Source: Mactra quadrangularis (lineage: Eukaryota > Mollusca > Bivalvia > Venerida > Mactridae). From it: a stretch of 64,000 bases of DNA. The stretch's first letter is position 1; each line of letters opens with the position of its first letter. The notes under the pieces were generated by a model. The model had not been told where the DNA came from and ran no database searches. It saw only the letters and a list, made by a program, of their open reading frames with translations. Position numbers and translations under genes: made by a program. Positions 1-12,300 of the stretch are shown piece by piece. The stretch lies in assembly GCA_025267735.1 (NCBI GenBank), contig CM046299.1, forward strand, positions 19,490,232 through 19,554,231, written 5' to 3'.

Positions 1-1079
1 ACCTCTTCTTCCCCAGTTTGATCTTGAAATTCCCAAGTCCCATAAAAATTCTAAACTTTACCTTAGGCCTGAAAGGTTAGGGACCAAATTTTTTTTTCAA
101 TTTGAATACAGTCTGTTGTTTCTTTTATCAAATAATTGACTGGATTATCTTATTTATTTTGTTACACCTACATTTAATAAACTCGTCCCTTATTACTGGT
201 ATTGAAACAGGTCCATTTCCCCAAATAAGTGAAAACTGGTTAGTTATCCCCAAAAAGAAATGGTGTTTTGACCCAGAGAATAGATGGCTTTCTTTGTACA
301 ATGTAATATTGTATGTTTGTTTTTATTACATTACTACAGTCAAATGATACAGTATAATTAATTTCATTATTATTTTTACTTGTTCTTTAATGGTGGTATA
401 TAATTTGTAAACAACTTTTCATAATTTTAATGCCTTGACATGCTTTTTTAAGCATTTTTAAGGATAATTTTTAATCTTCCATGATAAATTTTTATAATTC
501 CATTTTTCTCTGATGAAACTTCTAATCAAAATTCCAAGATTTTTCCACCAAATATAATTTTCAATGATCTACGACTCATTTTCTATGATTTTATTTTTCG
601 GATCTGTATAAAACACTGTTTCTATGATAGACAAGAATACAGATACATGTTGGTTGACAAGTAAATATAAGCATATAACAAAGTCTGAAGTCTGTGACTA
701 ACGGCAAAAAACACCAAATAGAAAGAGAGCTATAAAGATATGATAATATTATTTTTATATGGTATAAATCATGTAAATCATTAATAATTCATATAATAAT
801 TTTCAAATTATATTTTTCAGTAGAAAAAAACAAACTTTTTCAGTAGAAAATACAATGAACTATACAAAACAACAAAGGGAGAAAACTAACTACAAATATT
901 CAATATTGGGTTAGTTCCCTTTGTTATGGAAATTATGAAATGTCAATATAAACAAGTCATATATTTATGAAACGTGTTACAAATAACAAATATTATCAAT
1001 AAATGCGTGTAAATTTACAATAATGCATTGATCAATGAATTATACAAAGCTATTAAAATGATGCTTCAGTTCTGTAAGA

Positions 1080-1275
1080 TTGTGAGTCATTTAATTAATA
1101 CTCGTTAACAATCGGATTACAACTGGATCTAAAATTCTCCACTCGCCTACTTGATAAATTGAAATCTGACTATTTCGATACTAAGGTCACATTCAGGTGA
1201 CCTTTAGTAATTATAATATCCATAATGCAATCATTATTTTTAGTAACTTCTTTGCATCGTCTACGTCACACAATT
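1080..1275. repeat. Dispersed repeat with AGGTCA-n8-TGACCT palindrome, inverted copy
   Basis: Reverse complement of the repeat at 18555-18715, about 70 percent alike by eye. The most conserved part is AAGGTCACATTCAGGTGACC (1183-1202), an inverted repeat of AGGTCA half-sites with an 8-bp spacer. Confidence 0.6.
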
Positions 1276-1740
1276 AGTTAAATTCAAAAACTACTTTTTA
1301 CACTTGTATTCCAACATCACTTGTACCGACAGTTCTCCATAAACTTAAAAATATTCTTATACAGGTTCATTTATTTATGTCATATTTAACATGACATAAT
1401 CTTATAAAATACTGAACACATACACTGCCGTTACAATTTAATCAACTGCTTTAAAAAACTTGGGTCAAATTTATTCATTTTTCTAGGTTAGAATCAAAAT
1501 AATGTATTTTGATGTTGTAGAACAAAAAAATGTGGGCACAATCTTTGATATGCCAAAATTAAAAAAACAAGTGCTGTAGCAGGAGTAAGTTAATTAAGTG
1601 CATAAAACCGGTGCCTATATTTATTCTACGATAAAACATAGAAAACTGTACATTATTTCTTTATCACTAACAATCTCATAGAACTGGAGCATCAAAGTTA
1701 ACTAGTTTTGAAATCAACTTGACATTTGATTACATAATAG

Positions 1741-2312
1741 TAGGGCTGTCACGATACGCCAGAAGTTTATCACGATATATTGCAATATGCTAGCACTGTA
1801 CGGCAATACGTACCACAATATATTGTTTTTTTAGATTTGTTATTCCTCCGCCATATTTAACAGAAACATTGCATATCTTACATGCAGATACTGATAGAAT
1901 CTAGCCTATTTAAGTCTATTCGGTCATATTGGACTATGATACTTTTTTGCATAAAAAGATGTTTAAGTTGAAAGAAACAACCAAACCTATAGCTGCAAAA
2001 TGTCCAAGCAATCAAGCTCCTGGACGCCATGCTAGTTTCACAACTTCCTGCGCTGGACTATTCGATTCAAGAACATGTTTTGCACAACCGATCGAACGCG
2101 CACCATCTTTTAATTCTTGTAACGTAAGCTTTAATTGAATGAACAATGAAAAAATTGATTTTTCGCGATTTTCATTTTGCGAAGGGAAATATTTTCCATT
2201 GAAATAAAAAATATCGCCATTTACTGGTATGTTAAATTCGTATCGCGGCACGTATTGCCGCAGATGCGTATTGCAATATACCGGTATATTCCGGTATATC
2301 GTGACAGCTCTA
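1741..2312. mobile_element. hAT-like non-autonomous DNA transposon, TAGGGCTG family, copy 1
   Basis: Inverted ends TAGGGCTGTCACGATA (left) and TATCGTGACAGCTCTA (right). Flanks are CATAATAG (1733-1740) and CATATTAG (2313-2320), an 8-bp duplication with one mismatch, as hAT transposition leaves. It has no transposase ORF. The interior shares a segment with the copy at 20986-21343 in the opposite orientation (TTTGCGAAGGGAAATATTTTCC against GGAAAATGTTTCCTTTCGCGAA, among others). Confidence 0.8.
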
Positions 2313-3149
2313 CATATTAGTCTACCTGAACCGTAATAAACATTGGACCTACAGACTACATGAGGTATCTTCACAGTGTGGAAACAATTATATGAAGACT
2401 TGGTTCCTGTCCTGTAACTGTCGGATCTAAAAAGAACTAAATACATTACCTGGTAAGGAGTTAGCAGATTAAATCATAGATTAAATCATCTAAAAGTCAT
2501 CTAAAGAACAAGACCCAGTTTCACATAACTACTCATAATGAAATTTTCTTCAATTTTCAGCAAGAAAATATTCAATTTGTATCATACAAAAAAAGACCAA
2601 AACCCCTCTTATAATATGAGCAACAGCATCATTTTCAATGAGAAGATAGTTGATTAATTTACATTTAAATTACAATACAAGTTCAAACTAGCAGGATTGT
2701 GACAAACAATTTAGCAAAGCGGGTATTCCACCCATTCTTGCTGCCCTTTCTTTCTTATCAGTGTTTAGTTTTTTTACATAAATAAAAAAGAGAAATTATA
2801 ATATTGTGCCAGACAAAATGTTTGATCCATTCATGTACTTAGTGCAGGCCAAGTTTGAGCCATTTAACTTTCACTGTATTTGTATTAAAATTTAACTGGA
2901 GATTTATCTCATTTTAAGAAGTTATGTGAAAACAGTCCCTGATATTCGTCTCTTTCTCAGTAAGATTGGGAATAAGCTTTAAAATATTTCCCATAGCAAA
3001 AATTCCAGATTTTACTAACAGAATGTTCAAAATATTTGTTTATCAATTCAGAAACAATTATTAAGGTACAGGTGATACATAAGTAAAGTATGGTGGACGA
3101 TTTCTGCCACCTGACAACCACATAGCTAACAAGTTAATAATGTGATTAA

Positions 3150-3300
3150 CTAGTTAAACACTTATCTAAAATCACTATCTGGTAAGTAGATAACTAGTTA
3201 CATAAATTGTCAGTTATGTGGTTAACTAGTTATCTAACTAAAAAAACTACTTTGCAGACAGTGATTTTAACCCATGGAAAGTGATTAACTAGTTGACCAC
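3150..3300. repeat. Cluster of TAACTAGTTA palindromes
   Basis: The 10-bp palindrome TAACTAGTTA or a one-base variant occurs four times, near 3154, 3188, 3225 and 3288, within a stretch that also has short inverted segments (AACCACATAG against TATGTGGTT). It may be the remains of an inverted repeat element. Function unknown. Confidence 0.5.
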
Positions 3301-3467
3301 ATTAATTAATTATACAGTAATCTGGAGACAGAAACATGCCACCATCATAAAGACAAGTATTAAATGCAAACATATTTATTTCAAGCAAACTAAACACACA
3401 TACAACAAAGAAAAATATCACAAAAGAAATTAAACATAAAATCTGATCAACAGATTACTCCCCCTTT

Positions 3468-3570
3468 CATTCTGAGGTTACAAGTTACTTCCCCTTACAT
3501 TAAAGAGGTCATGAGTGACCTCCCTTTAAATACAGAGGTCAATCAGTTACCTCCCTTACATTCTAAGCCA
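3468..3570. repeat. Small degenerate tandem repeat, about 33-bp unit
   Basis: Three to four imperfect units with GAGGTYA...AGTKACCTCCCTTA as the shared core. Located in the downstream flank. Confidence 0.55.
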
Positions 3571-5706
3571 TTGATGAATATTACTGGATGTACTTCTTGG
3601 TTGATACAATGGTATTTTCTCTTAGTACAGCCATTTTGTGAACTTCAGCTATTTGATTAAACATTTCAGTCACAGAAATAGTGAAAGCCTCCGACAACAT
3701 TAAGTCTAGCTGTATATATAGCTGGTACTAACAGACAAAGCTGTGAGAGAGTACCTGATAAGTTCTGCTTAAATGGCTCCAAACTGCACAAAATAACTGC
3801 AACAATTCCAATTTGAAGTCAAAGTCAATACAGTAATATAAATCAATGTACTGAAGTTCACTAACTATTCTCTCTTACATAATGAGGCCAGTGTTAACTG
3901 AGGAATAATATTATAGTATAATGTATCGCCCTGAAATTACAGCATATTTTTAGATAAAAAGTTAACAAGCATTGTGAGATAAGACTAAATCTCAATCAGC
4001 AGTGTTATATCTATTGTTACTACTTCAACTAAACGCATGTTTACTAATCATATTTAGTATTTATCAAACAAAGTGGTTTTCTCTCAAACGAGGCTGCCAA
4101 TATGGACTCATTAAATTAGCTGAAAAGAGTCAATCACTTCTAAAACTGGTCAGTTTGGGTCATTTGTGCTCACTCTATACAATAAATTTACAAAATATTT
4201 GTCAAATGGCCCTATATACTTCTAATTTTGATATTTCAAAGCCTCTGGTACACTATTTTGTATTCAGTTCATCAGAATTAAATTATATTAGCTAACGACT
4301 AAAGGAAGCTTAATATAACAGGTTTAGAGCAAAATGGACGAAACTCGCTCTACTTATTATTGAGTTTTGACCGTTTTGCGCTAAACCCGCAGCTGAAAAT
4401 TGGCGGCCCTGCTAAAAAATCTTACAACAAGATCAACCATTCCATAATATTAATTTGTCAAGGTATAAGATCATATTATTACACCACTTTTATGGTCAGA
4501 CTATGCATCCGGTACAATGTATGAAAACTTACAAAAAAGTCACCCTAAAACAGATCATAATCTACTAAATTAGTGGGTGCCTGGTAGCCTGGGACAACTA
4601 CTTCTTAGGCAACCAAAAATTTCATTTGTGCAACCAAATATCTACTAACAAAATATAGTGCTTGCTAGTAAAATGACCTGTTCAGGCAACCACTTTCATA
4701 TCATCATTTCGTAGACTGCCGAGAATGGTTGTCAATTGAAAGATAAAGGCTCTCAAACAAATATCAAGGAAAGCAACCAACTACTGTGATATTCAAATGT
4801 TTGCTAATACATGTATTGCATTTATGTGACATGAATAAATAGTGATTTTTGACTGCATTGTTGTCCCTGACAACCAAATCTAAACATTAACTACTATTGC
4901 ATTTATTAAGAAAATTTCATAATGTTAATATGATAATAATAATAAAGACTTTATTTATAGAGGCAACACAGTAAGACAAAGTATAATCTTCCTTAGTAAT
5001 AAAGACTTTATCAATAAAATGAATGAGCAGTACATGTATGTATAATTGTGACAAGATGAACGAAAGGCCAAAGATACATGATAAAAATGTTTATATTCAG
5101 TATTTAATGAAGACTATATAGTTGACATACCAAACCATCATAACACTTCATTGTCTATCAGAAAATAACAGGGCTTGACATTAATTTTTGAAGTAGATTG
5201 CCCATTTGGATAACCAGCTATATATATATATTATCTAATAAAATACTCTTTATTGTATATATTTTATTAAGTATATGTATTTATCTTTCTTCCCTTCGGA
5301 GGAATATAACAAAGCTATATATTAACTTGCCAGGGCCTATTGTTCACTAGCTAAAACAAGTTGCCCGAAACCAAATATAGGTCGTAAGGGGCAATAGGAC
5401 AACCCTTTAAGTCAAGCCTTGTAAATTTTAACTCAAGAGCATTTTTAAATTGCCGAGACTTTTAATAAAACCACCGACACTTTAAAATAGTCGTTTTAAA
5501 TTTAACTTGTTCAATACCAATAAAAAAGGTTTTTGGATGGGAATTAGAGCTTGAATCCTGTCCACTATAAGACATCAATATGATGCTTAAACAGGGTATA
5601 AGGCTATAATTAGTGATTTTTCCAGAATTAAAAAAAGGGAAGAAAAGGCCAAAAAGGGGCAGGGCATATCACAGGATTGATGTTTCAAAGCAGCTATTTC
5701 TGCATA

Positions 5707-5718
5707 GGGGGGGGGGGG
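5707..5718. repeat. Homopolymer of 12 G
   Basis: Uninterrupted G run next to a dispersed repeat that ends in CAGGGTACAGCACCCCGCC (about 5740-5765), a decayed form of the GCAGGGTGC palindrome seen at 34898 and 39384. Confidence 0.8.
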
Positions 5719-7070
5719 CAAAAAAGGCAGGGAGTATAGAATAAAGTCAGGGTACAGCACCCCGCCATTCTCTTTTTGAATAATCACTCCTTCTAGAAAA
5801 CTGCAGTCCAGTGACAAGTTAACCCCTTATAAAGGAAATATTTCCTTACAGACTTGTCGTGAAATAAATTAAAATTCCATCAGAATAAACATTGAATATA
5901 TATTATATTAGTAATTTAGTTTATTTACAATGAACATATAAAGTTATCAATAGTACTATGCTAGAGTTACTGACCATCTTTTCTGGTAAAAGTAAACAAC
6001 TTGTAGAAAAATCAAAACAAAACACAGCCTGACAAACATTCACTGTTGACAAAATTAGAATTAAACAGAGATTATAGTAAAATCACATTTATAGAATTTA
6101 TAGCAATTTATGGAAAACTGTAAAATATATAAATGAAGAGGTTTTATTAGCTAATGAACTATCTATTCATTCCTGATATTGATTTAATCATATACTTGGT
6201 CAATATATGTTGAAGTACAAAATAAATACCGGGGCATAACCTTAACCAAATGGAAGGAGTGCAAAAAAGGCCATACGCCTGTTTTGGAGGTTAGCTCTTA
6301 AGTCAGATTTATTTTCATACTTAAAATGTAATACATCTCAAAAATTGCCATATTTCAGTGTATTATTTGCTTAAAAAATATTATTGAAAAACAAATCTTT
6401 AAACATGGAAATGACTGAACTTTATTGCATTGATTTGTGATAACAGACAACATATGATTAAAGTAAAGTTGAAGAAGCATGTTGAAATCTATATATAACA
6501 AAAATCATTATGTTTAATATGAATGCATTTGTTTGATTACAACAAAGAAAATATGTATGTTGAATATGACAAAGTATGTAGGTGTTTCATCATTACAAAG
6601 AATAGCTATGTTTAGAGAGATACACATACTATTATCATAGTTAATAATCAAACTTTTGAAGTAAAACTATACTCAATAAAGAAAAAAACCTTCAAAAATG
6701 TGTCCAAATTTCATTTCTTTCATCTAAAATTTCCAACAATCAAGGGCCATATAAAATCGGGGTCAGTAGGCAAGCTGAAACAATCAGATGATACTTTGGT
6801 TCAAAGTCAACAATTTTCAACCACTCAATCAAAGAAGCTAGTTACAGAAATAGAAAAACCAGGAATAAAGATTTATACAAAATACTAGCAAGCTCATGTA
6901 GGGTTTGATGTAAGACGGTTATAGCTATATGGAGTATGTTGTATACAATGTTTGCTGCAATTTTAGTCTAAACATTAACCCACTGGCTCTAAGGAGGAGG
7001 CTGGTTAAAGATTTACTGAAGCATGTGAACAAACTTATTTCATATCTTTGTACAATACTTGCAGTTATTT

Positions 7071-7650
7071 CAGCCTTGGCCTTAGCCTGAAAGATAGGGC
7101 TATTCAGCCTTGACCTTAACCCCTTAGTCTGAAAGATAGGGCTATTCAGCCTTGACCTTAACCCCTTAGTCTGAAAGATAGGGCTATTCAGCCTTGACCT
7201 TAACCCCTTAGCCTGAAAGATAGGGCTATTCAGCCTTGACCTTAACCCCTTAGTCTGAAAGATAGGGCTATTCAGCCTTGACCTTAACCCCTTAGTCTGA
7301 AAGATAGGGCTATTCAGCCTTGACCTTAACCCCTTAGCCTGAAAGATAGGGCTATTCAGCCTTGACCTTAACCCCTTAGTCTGAAAGATAGGGCTATTCA
7401 GCCTTGACCTTAACCCCTTAGTCTGAAAGATAGGGCTATTCAGCCTTGACCTTAACCCCTTAGTCTGAAAGATAGGGCTATTCAGCCTTGACCTTAACCC
7501 CTTAGTCTGAAAGATAGGGCTATTCAGCCTTGACCTTAACCCCTTAGTCTGAAAGATAGGGCTATTCAGCCTTGACCTTAACCCCTTAGCCTGAAAGATA
7601 GGGCTATTCAGCCTTGACCTTAACCCCTTAGTCTGAAAGATGGGCTAGTG
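7071..7650. repeat. Minisatellite with 42-bp unit, 13 full copies
   Basis: Units start every 42 bp from 7105 to 7609 (core CAGCCTTGACCTTAACCCC, then TTAG(T/C)CTGAAAGATAGGGCTATT), preceded by a shortened unit at 7071-7104. Units are nearly identical; the main variable site is T or C after TTAG, giving the order T T C T T C T T T T T C T. This implies recent expansion, partly by a three-unit block. It lies about 1.4 kb beyond the CBL stop codon. Confidence 0.95.
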
Positions 7651-8956
7651 AAAAATTAATTCAGGCCAGTGAAACTAACTTATTTCATACTATTGGGGCT
7701 AGTTGATAATTTGTCAACAAAATCAACTGCAAAATGTAATATATTTGGCAAGCCCTTGTAAAAATATAACTTAAAGATTGCAATTTTACATAGTTTTTGC
7801 CAATGTGATAATTTAGATTTTGGACTATTAACAACTTGCAATGTTAACTTAAATAAAAAATTGACCCAGTTTAATTGCCTGTTGCTGTATCCAAAAAAAA
7901 AATACCAACAAATGTTAAAAGTATACTGAATACAAGTAAGTGAATTATTTTGCCCAATGAAGAAATAAAGGTCATACTATTCCCAAGTAACATGAAAACT
8001 CCAGCAAATCTATTTATACATGAGAAACAATACAACAAGCTTACATCAAGTCCTGTGTGTTTGTGGAAATGAAGATATCTTATTTTCATAAATCAAAATT
8101 CAAAAATCCAATGCTTTATGGTTTATTACATAACTGTACATTATATGGAAGCGACAGTACTGTTATAAAAATTGCATTGATTCAATTAACAAGGAGTATT
8201 ATACACTGTGATTGCCAATTTGCAGTGAATTTATGAAAAAAAATGAAAAAGAAAAAAGTAAAATCTAATTTTATTTAACATTTAACCACATAATTTCTAG
8301 GTCAGTACATAGTCTTTAATGAACATACTATTATAAAATTTGGGGGCCAAACAAAACACTATTATTTTCTATTTGAAAATAAAGGGAGTGTTCCGTTCAG
8401 CCCTTAATTTAGTATAGTTAAGATTCACAATCAAAATAAATGGTCTTAATATTGGGACCTTTTTCTCCTATTATTGAATGTATCATTTAACAAAAAGTAA
8501 CTATAAATACTAGATGAACCATACTTTTATATCATTCATTGCTTTAGCCAGCAATTTAGAAACTTTGTATAGAAGAAAGCTTGAATGAGTTTTGTCAAAT
8601 TTTAATGAGGTCAGCTTGCATCAGATCAATTTGTTTGAACTATAAACTGGAAAAAAAGCTTGAAAAAAAGAAGATATATCGTAAAGTGTTGTTTTTCAAG
8701 AGAAGTCTCTGGTCCCTTACCAGTTTAGTTCACTCTATTCTATTTATTAAACTGATAATAATTTAAATCCATAACACAAAAAAAACAGAAAAAAACATAA
8801 TAGAATAAAATGGAAATAATAATAAAATTCTTACAGAATTTTTGTGTATGATTTAACCAAGTAGAACAAAAACGAACAAAATGAAAATAATTCAACAAGA
8901 CATATCTATATGCTGGAAAAACAAATCAAAAACTGTGAAACCAGCACTTTTTATAA

Positions 8957-8991
8957 TATAATAATAATTATAATAATAATAATAATAATAT
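8957..8991. repeat. AT-rich microsatellite, (TAA)n
   Basis: A run of TAATAATAA with one interruption, close to the CBL stop codon and possibly within the 3'UTR. Confidence 0.8.
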
Positions 8992-9071
8992 TAAAAAACT
9001 TATATAAGAAAATAGACAAATATATATATACTTTAGCACAATGATATTTTTTGAGCTGATGAATTCGTTAG

Positions 9072-9312
9072 CTATGATTGCTTCACAAACGTCTCTAGAA
9101 TTTCCTCCGCCATTGCAATGTTATTTTTGGCAACACGTAACGCTTCAACGACTTTAAGTCGATTATAGCCTTTACTAACTAAAAGTTCAACATGCTCTTC
9201 GTTTATACTGTCCAGTATACTATTCTCCTTATTAACGTCCTGGTTTTCACGTAACTTTTCACGACGTAAAGGAAGCGGAATTTCTCCTGAACTGCTAGCA
9301 TCTGGACTTCTT
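9072..9312 (-). CDS. CBL: CBL exon 10: linker and C-terminal UBA domain, stop codon
   Basis: 80 codons including TAG at 9072-9074. A basic linker ([13 protein letters not shown]) leads into a UBA domain at about residues 659-699. The loop [19 protein letters not shown] and the end helix AEEILETFV match the CBL/CBLB UBA pattern (MSQGY, ALxIAxNNIExAxNIL). UBA domains of the family mediate ubiquitin binding or dimerisation. Only three residues follow the UBA, so the protein ends sooner than vertebrate CBL. The acceptor is TATTTCAG ending at 9313. Confidence 0.95.
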
Positions 9313-12300
9313 CTGAAATAAATATCAAATAATCAGGATAAAAAACATAATTTGTTTAAATCATTTAATGCCAAGCCATGTAACAGAAAGTATTCATAAC
9401 CTTGGCATGTTCAAGAATTGTACAAGTCAACCAGCTAATTAAAGAAAGCAAAACAAGTGACAATATTTGTCATAGAAAAGTTTTCCTGCTTTGTATCAGA
9501 GTTTGCCACCTAAGGGTTTTTTCTTAATTCATAAATCAAAGAGGCATATCTATGACAATAAAATAAATGCAGTTCCTATACACTAACAGTTAAACTTGTC
9601 AAATGACATTAGGCCTTTTACAGCTGAACACAGAGAGAAACAAGTAAATCTGTGAGCTAATGCTCACTAGTGATACCCCCGCCAAAATCTAAAAATATGC
9701 GACAAACAGGAAGTAGATGAGCAAGGAGCATGAAATCGCTTTACACCACATGGGACTATAGGATGAAGCAATATGCAAAGTTTCAGGCTGCTGCATGGTA
9801 TAGTTGCTGAGAAAACTGTGACGGAAATTTTGTAACGGACGGACGGACGCACGCACGCACGGACAAGGGTAAAACAGTATACCCCCCTCTTCTTCGAAGC
9901 GGGGGTATAAAAATCACAAAAAGGTTCAAAAACCTTATAGCAAGATTACTTTGGGCGAAAGAAATCTAAATCTAATGAAGTATATTTTCTGTTTGAGGAA
10001 GGGTCAGAAGTATAAATTAGTTACTGCAAGTACTTTTTTAGAAAATAATGAGCTTCAAGACATTGGAAAAATAAGTTTATATTTTTAAAACGTTGTGTCT
10101 TACAATTTTTTCACAAATTTTGAGAAAAAGAACCATGAACATTGCAATACAAAAGGCAGGGATTGTTATGAAAAATAAATCGATGTACGGCATAAACACT
10201 TGTTGGGTTACAACAGTTTTAATTCAGTGTGTATGAGATATCTTAAATAGAAAATACTCAGTAAAAAAATCAAAGTCTAAATCTGGGAAATTTAGTGAAA
10301 CTAGGCCCTAAAGCTACAGTCCCATAAACATAAAATAGCCGTGAGGGCACCGTACGGGCACCGTGCGATCAAGTTCCGCAAGGACCCGTACAAACTCTTG
10401 CGTACCCGTACGGACTGTAACGGTTTTACCAGGGACCGTGACATGAGCCCTGGATACACCTATTAGTTTCAGAGTGAAATCGTAAATTAAATCGTGGCCA
10501 AGTATGGATTAAACATGCATATCTTTCAGCTACGGCTCCGTACGGATGTGTTGTTTTGTACCATGTGCCTACCGTCACCTTAATACGCAAGGCTTCCCAC
10601 GGCCTACGACTGTCTGCACGTACGGGTCCGCAACAAGCCACGATTTTATGGGACTGAGGCATTAGATGACATCATTGAAACTTAAAAAGTCACAGATAGT
10701 ACATACTTAGAATCTATAGTAGGAGTATTTCTTCCTCTAGGTGCTGGTAATGGAGGAACATCATATTCACTTGGTACTCTATGTAATGATGGCTTGGAAT
10801 TCCCTGTCACAGAGAAAATAGTTCCTGTAAAACATATAAGATAAAACTATGCCAATATGTAGCAAGCAAAATAAGCCAAGCAGAAAAGCAATGACAAGAT
10901 CATAGGTTGAGATATATAGATTTTGTTTTCATGAATTAACTAACACAATAGTGGATCCTGCTTCAAGGTACCGGTAATTGGTTTCTGACCTTACTAGAAT
11001 ACTATCCCTTAGCTTTCTTGGGTGATAATGGTGGTCTTTCTAAACAGCTTGGAACCAGACCAGATTCAGAGTAACTTGACATCTGGTCAGGTCACAAGCT
11101 GTTTGTCATTTAGACAGTTTATCTACTAAATTTCATTAAAATTGGACAAACTTGATGACATTTAATGCAGGCTAGAATTACACAGCATGCATAAGATTTA
11201 AATATACTTGCAAGATATATTGAAATCTTCAAGTAACCAGTTACTGCCTTATATTTATTTACAGGAGAACTAGCCCAATTTATTTTTTATGTAACATAAT
11301 AGTCCAAATTATCAACTAGCCTGGCTATATGTAGTGAGTAATTGTCACAGGCCTCAGGCTTTGGGCTAGTGGGTTAAGACAATGGCATATTAATTTGTAT
11401 GAACCTTTGAAAACATTTTCCCATTTTATTATCTTCCTTCTAGACTAGACAAATGTTTGAACCCCTTATATGACCCCTAATCCCCTAAAAGCATTTTCTG
11501 GATCCACCCTTGCATAGATATCATAATACTAATATCAAAATCAAAATACAAGAATATACAATCATGTAATACTAAAATAATTCTGTGATGAAAGAGTAAG
11601 TACAATATATATAAGACATACTAAGTTAACAAGCCATTCTTGATTGGGATATACAATTTCAACTATACAAGGGTTTTCATATTGTTTTTAATCTCATGAT
11701 TTTTTTTATAGAAAAACTGATCATGCATACTGGAAGGGAATTTACTATGATTTTATAGTTAGTGAATTAAAGTAACACAAGAGTTAGAGGGTAAAAATAA
11801 GCAGTTATAAACAGGACAGCTGTTTACCACATTGTGCTCAAGTTTTATGTGGTATTTTAAAAATGGAATGACAGTTATTAAACATTGGCTAAAAGTTATT
11901 TGACATTGGCTAAAGGTCATTGCATAGAACATACATTCTAAGTCATTGAAATTAAAGTGACAAAGAAACATCCCTTCCCCAGTCTCCAACAAGTGATAGC
12001 AGATAACTATTATAACCCAAGTAACACCAGTCAAGTAAATCTTTCTTGATTATGATGCAGAAACAAAGGGCCCAACAACCAAGAAAGGCTATGTTATAAA
12101 CGAATATTAAGTTACAAAGACAAGACAAAAGCATGGAAACAGCTATACCATAGGTGAAAGTTTTCAATTTTCAAACTTTTGAGATTCTAAAGTGTTATAT
12201 TTTCAGCTCTTTAATATGATATCATAAGAACACTTTCTGAGGTCTAAAAATGTCCTGAAAATCAGGATTAGAGAAATCTCTCGCCCATGCAATACAGAGT

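Larger units (their letters stand above)
1..9071. other. Downstream flank of CBL; no convincing gene
   Basis: AT-rich, with only short ORFs that resemble nothing I know. The rightmost part is probably CBL 3'UTR, but its end cannot be fixed because minus-strand AATAAA matches are frequent in such AT-rich DNA. Listed separately: a hAT-like element (1741-2312), TAACTAGTTA palindromes (3150-3300), a small tandem repeat (3468-3570), a 42-bp minisatellite (7071-7650) and simple repeats. A weak inverted-end element may lie at about 5168-5420 (GGGCTTGACATTAA left, TTTAAGTCAAGCC right), without a convincing target duplication. Confidence 0.6.
9313..10706 (-). other. CBL intron 9
   Basis: About 1.4 kb. 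Holds the ATACCCCC element copy 1 and the CGTACGG element copy 1; otherwise AT-rich sequence with nothing recognised. Confidence 0.8.

Noticed and set aside
102..347. 81-codon plus-strand ORF near the window start
   Set aside because: No known motif, low complexity at its ends and no splice context; insufficient support for a gene.
2012..2446. 144-codon minus-strand ORF
   Set aside because: Mostly inside the hAT-like element 1741-2312 and its flank; no recognisable domain.
5168..5420. hAT-like element with GGGCTTGACATTAA ends
   Set aside because: The inverted ends are short and neither a 5-bp nor 8-bp duplication is convincing; mentioned only as a possibility.
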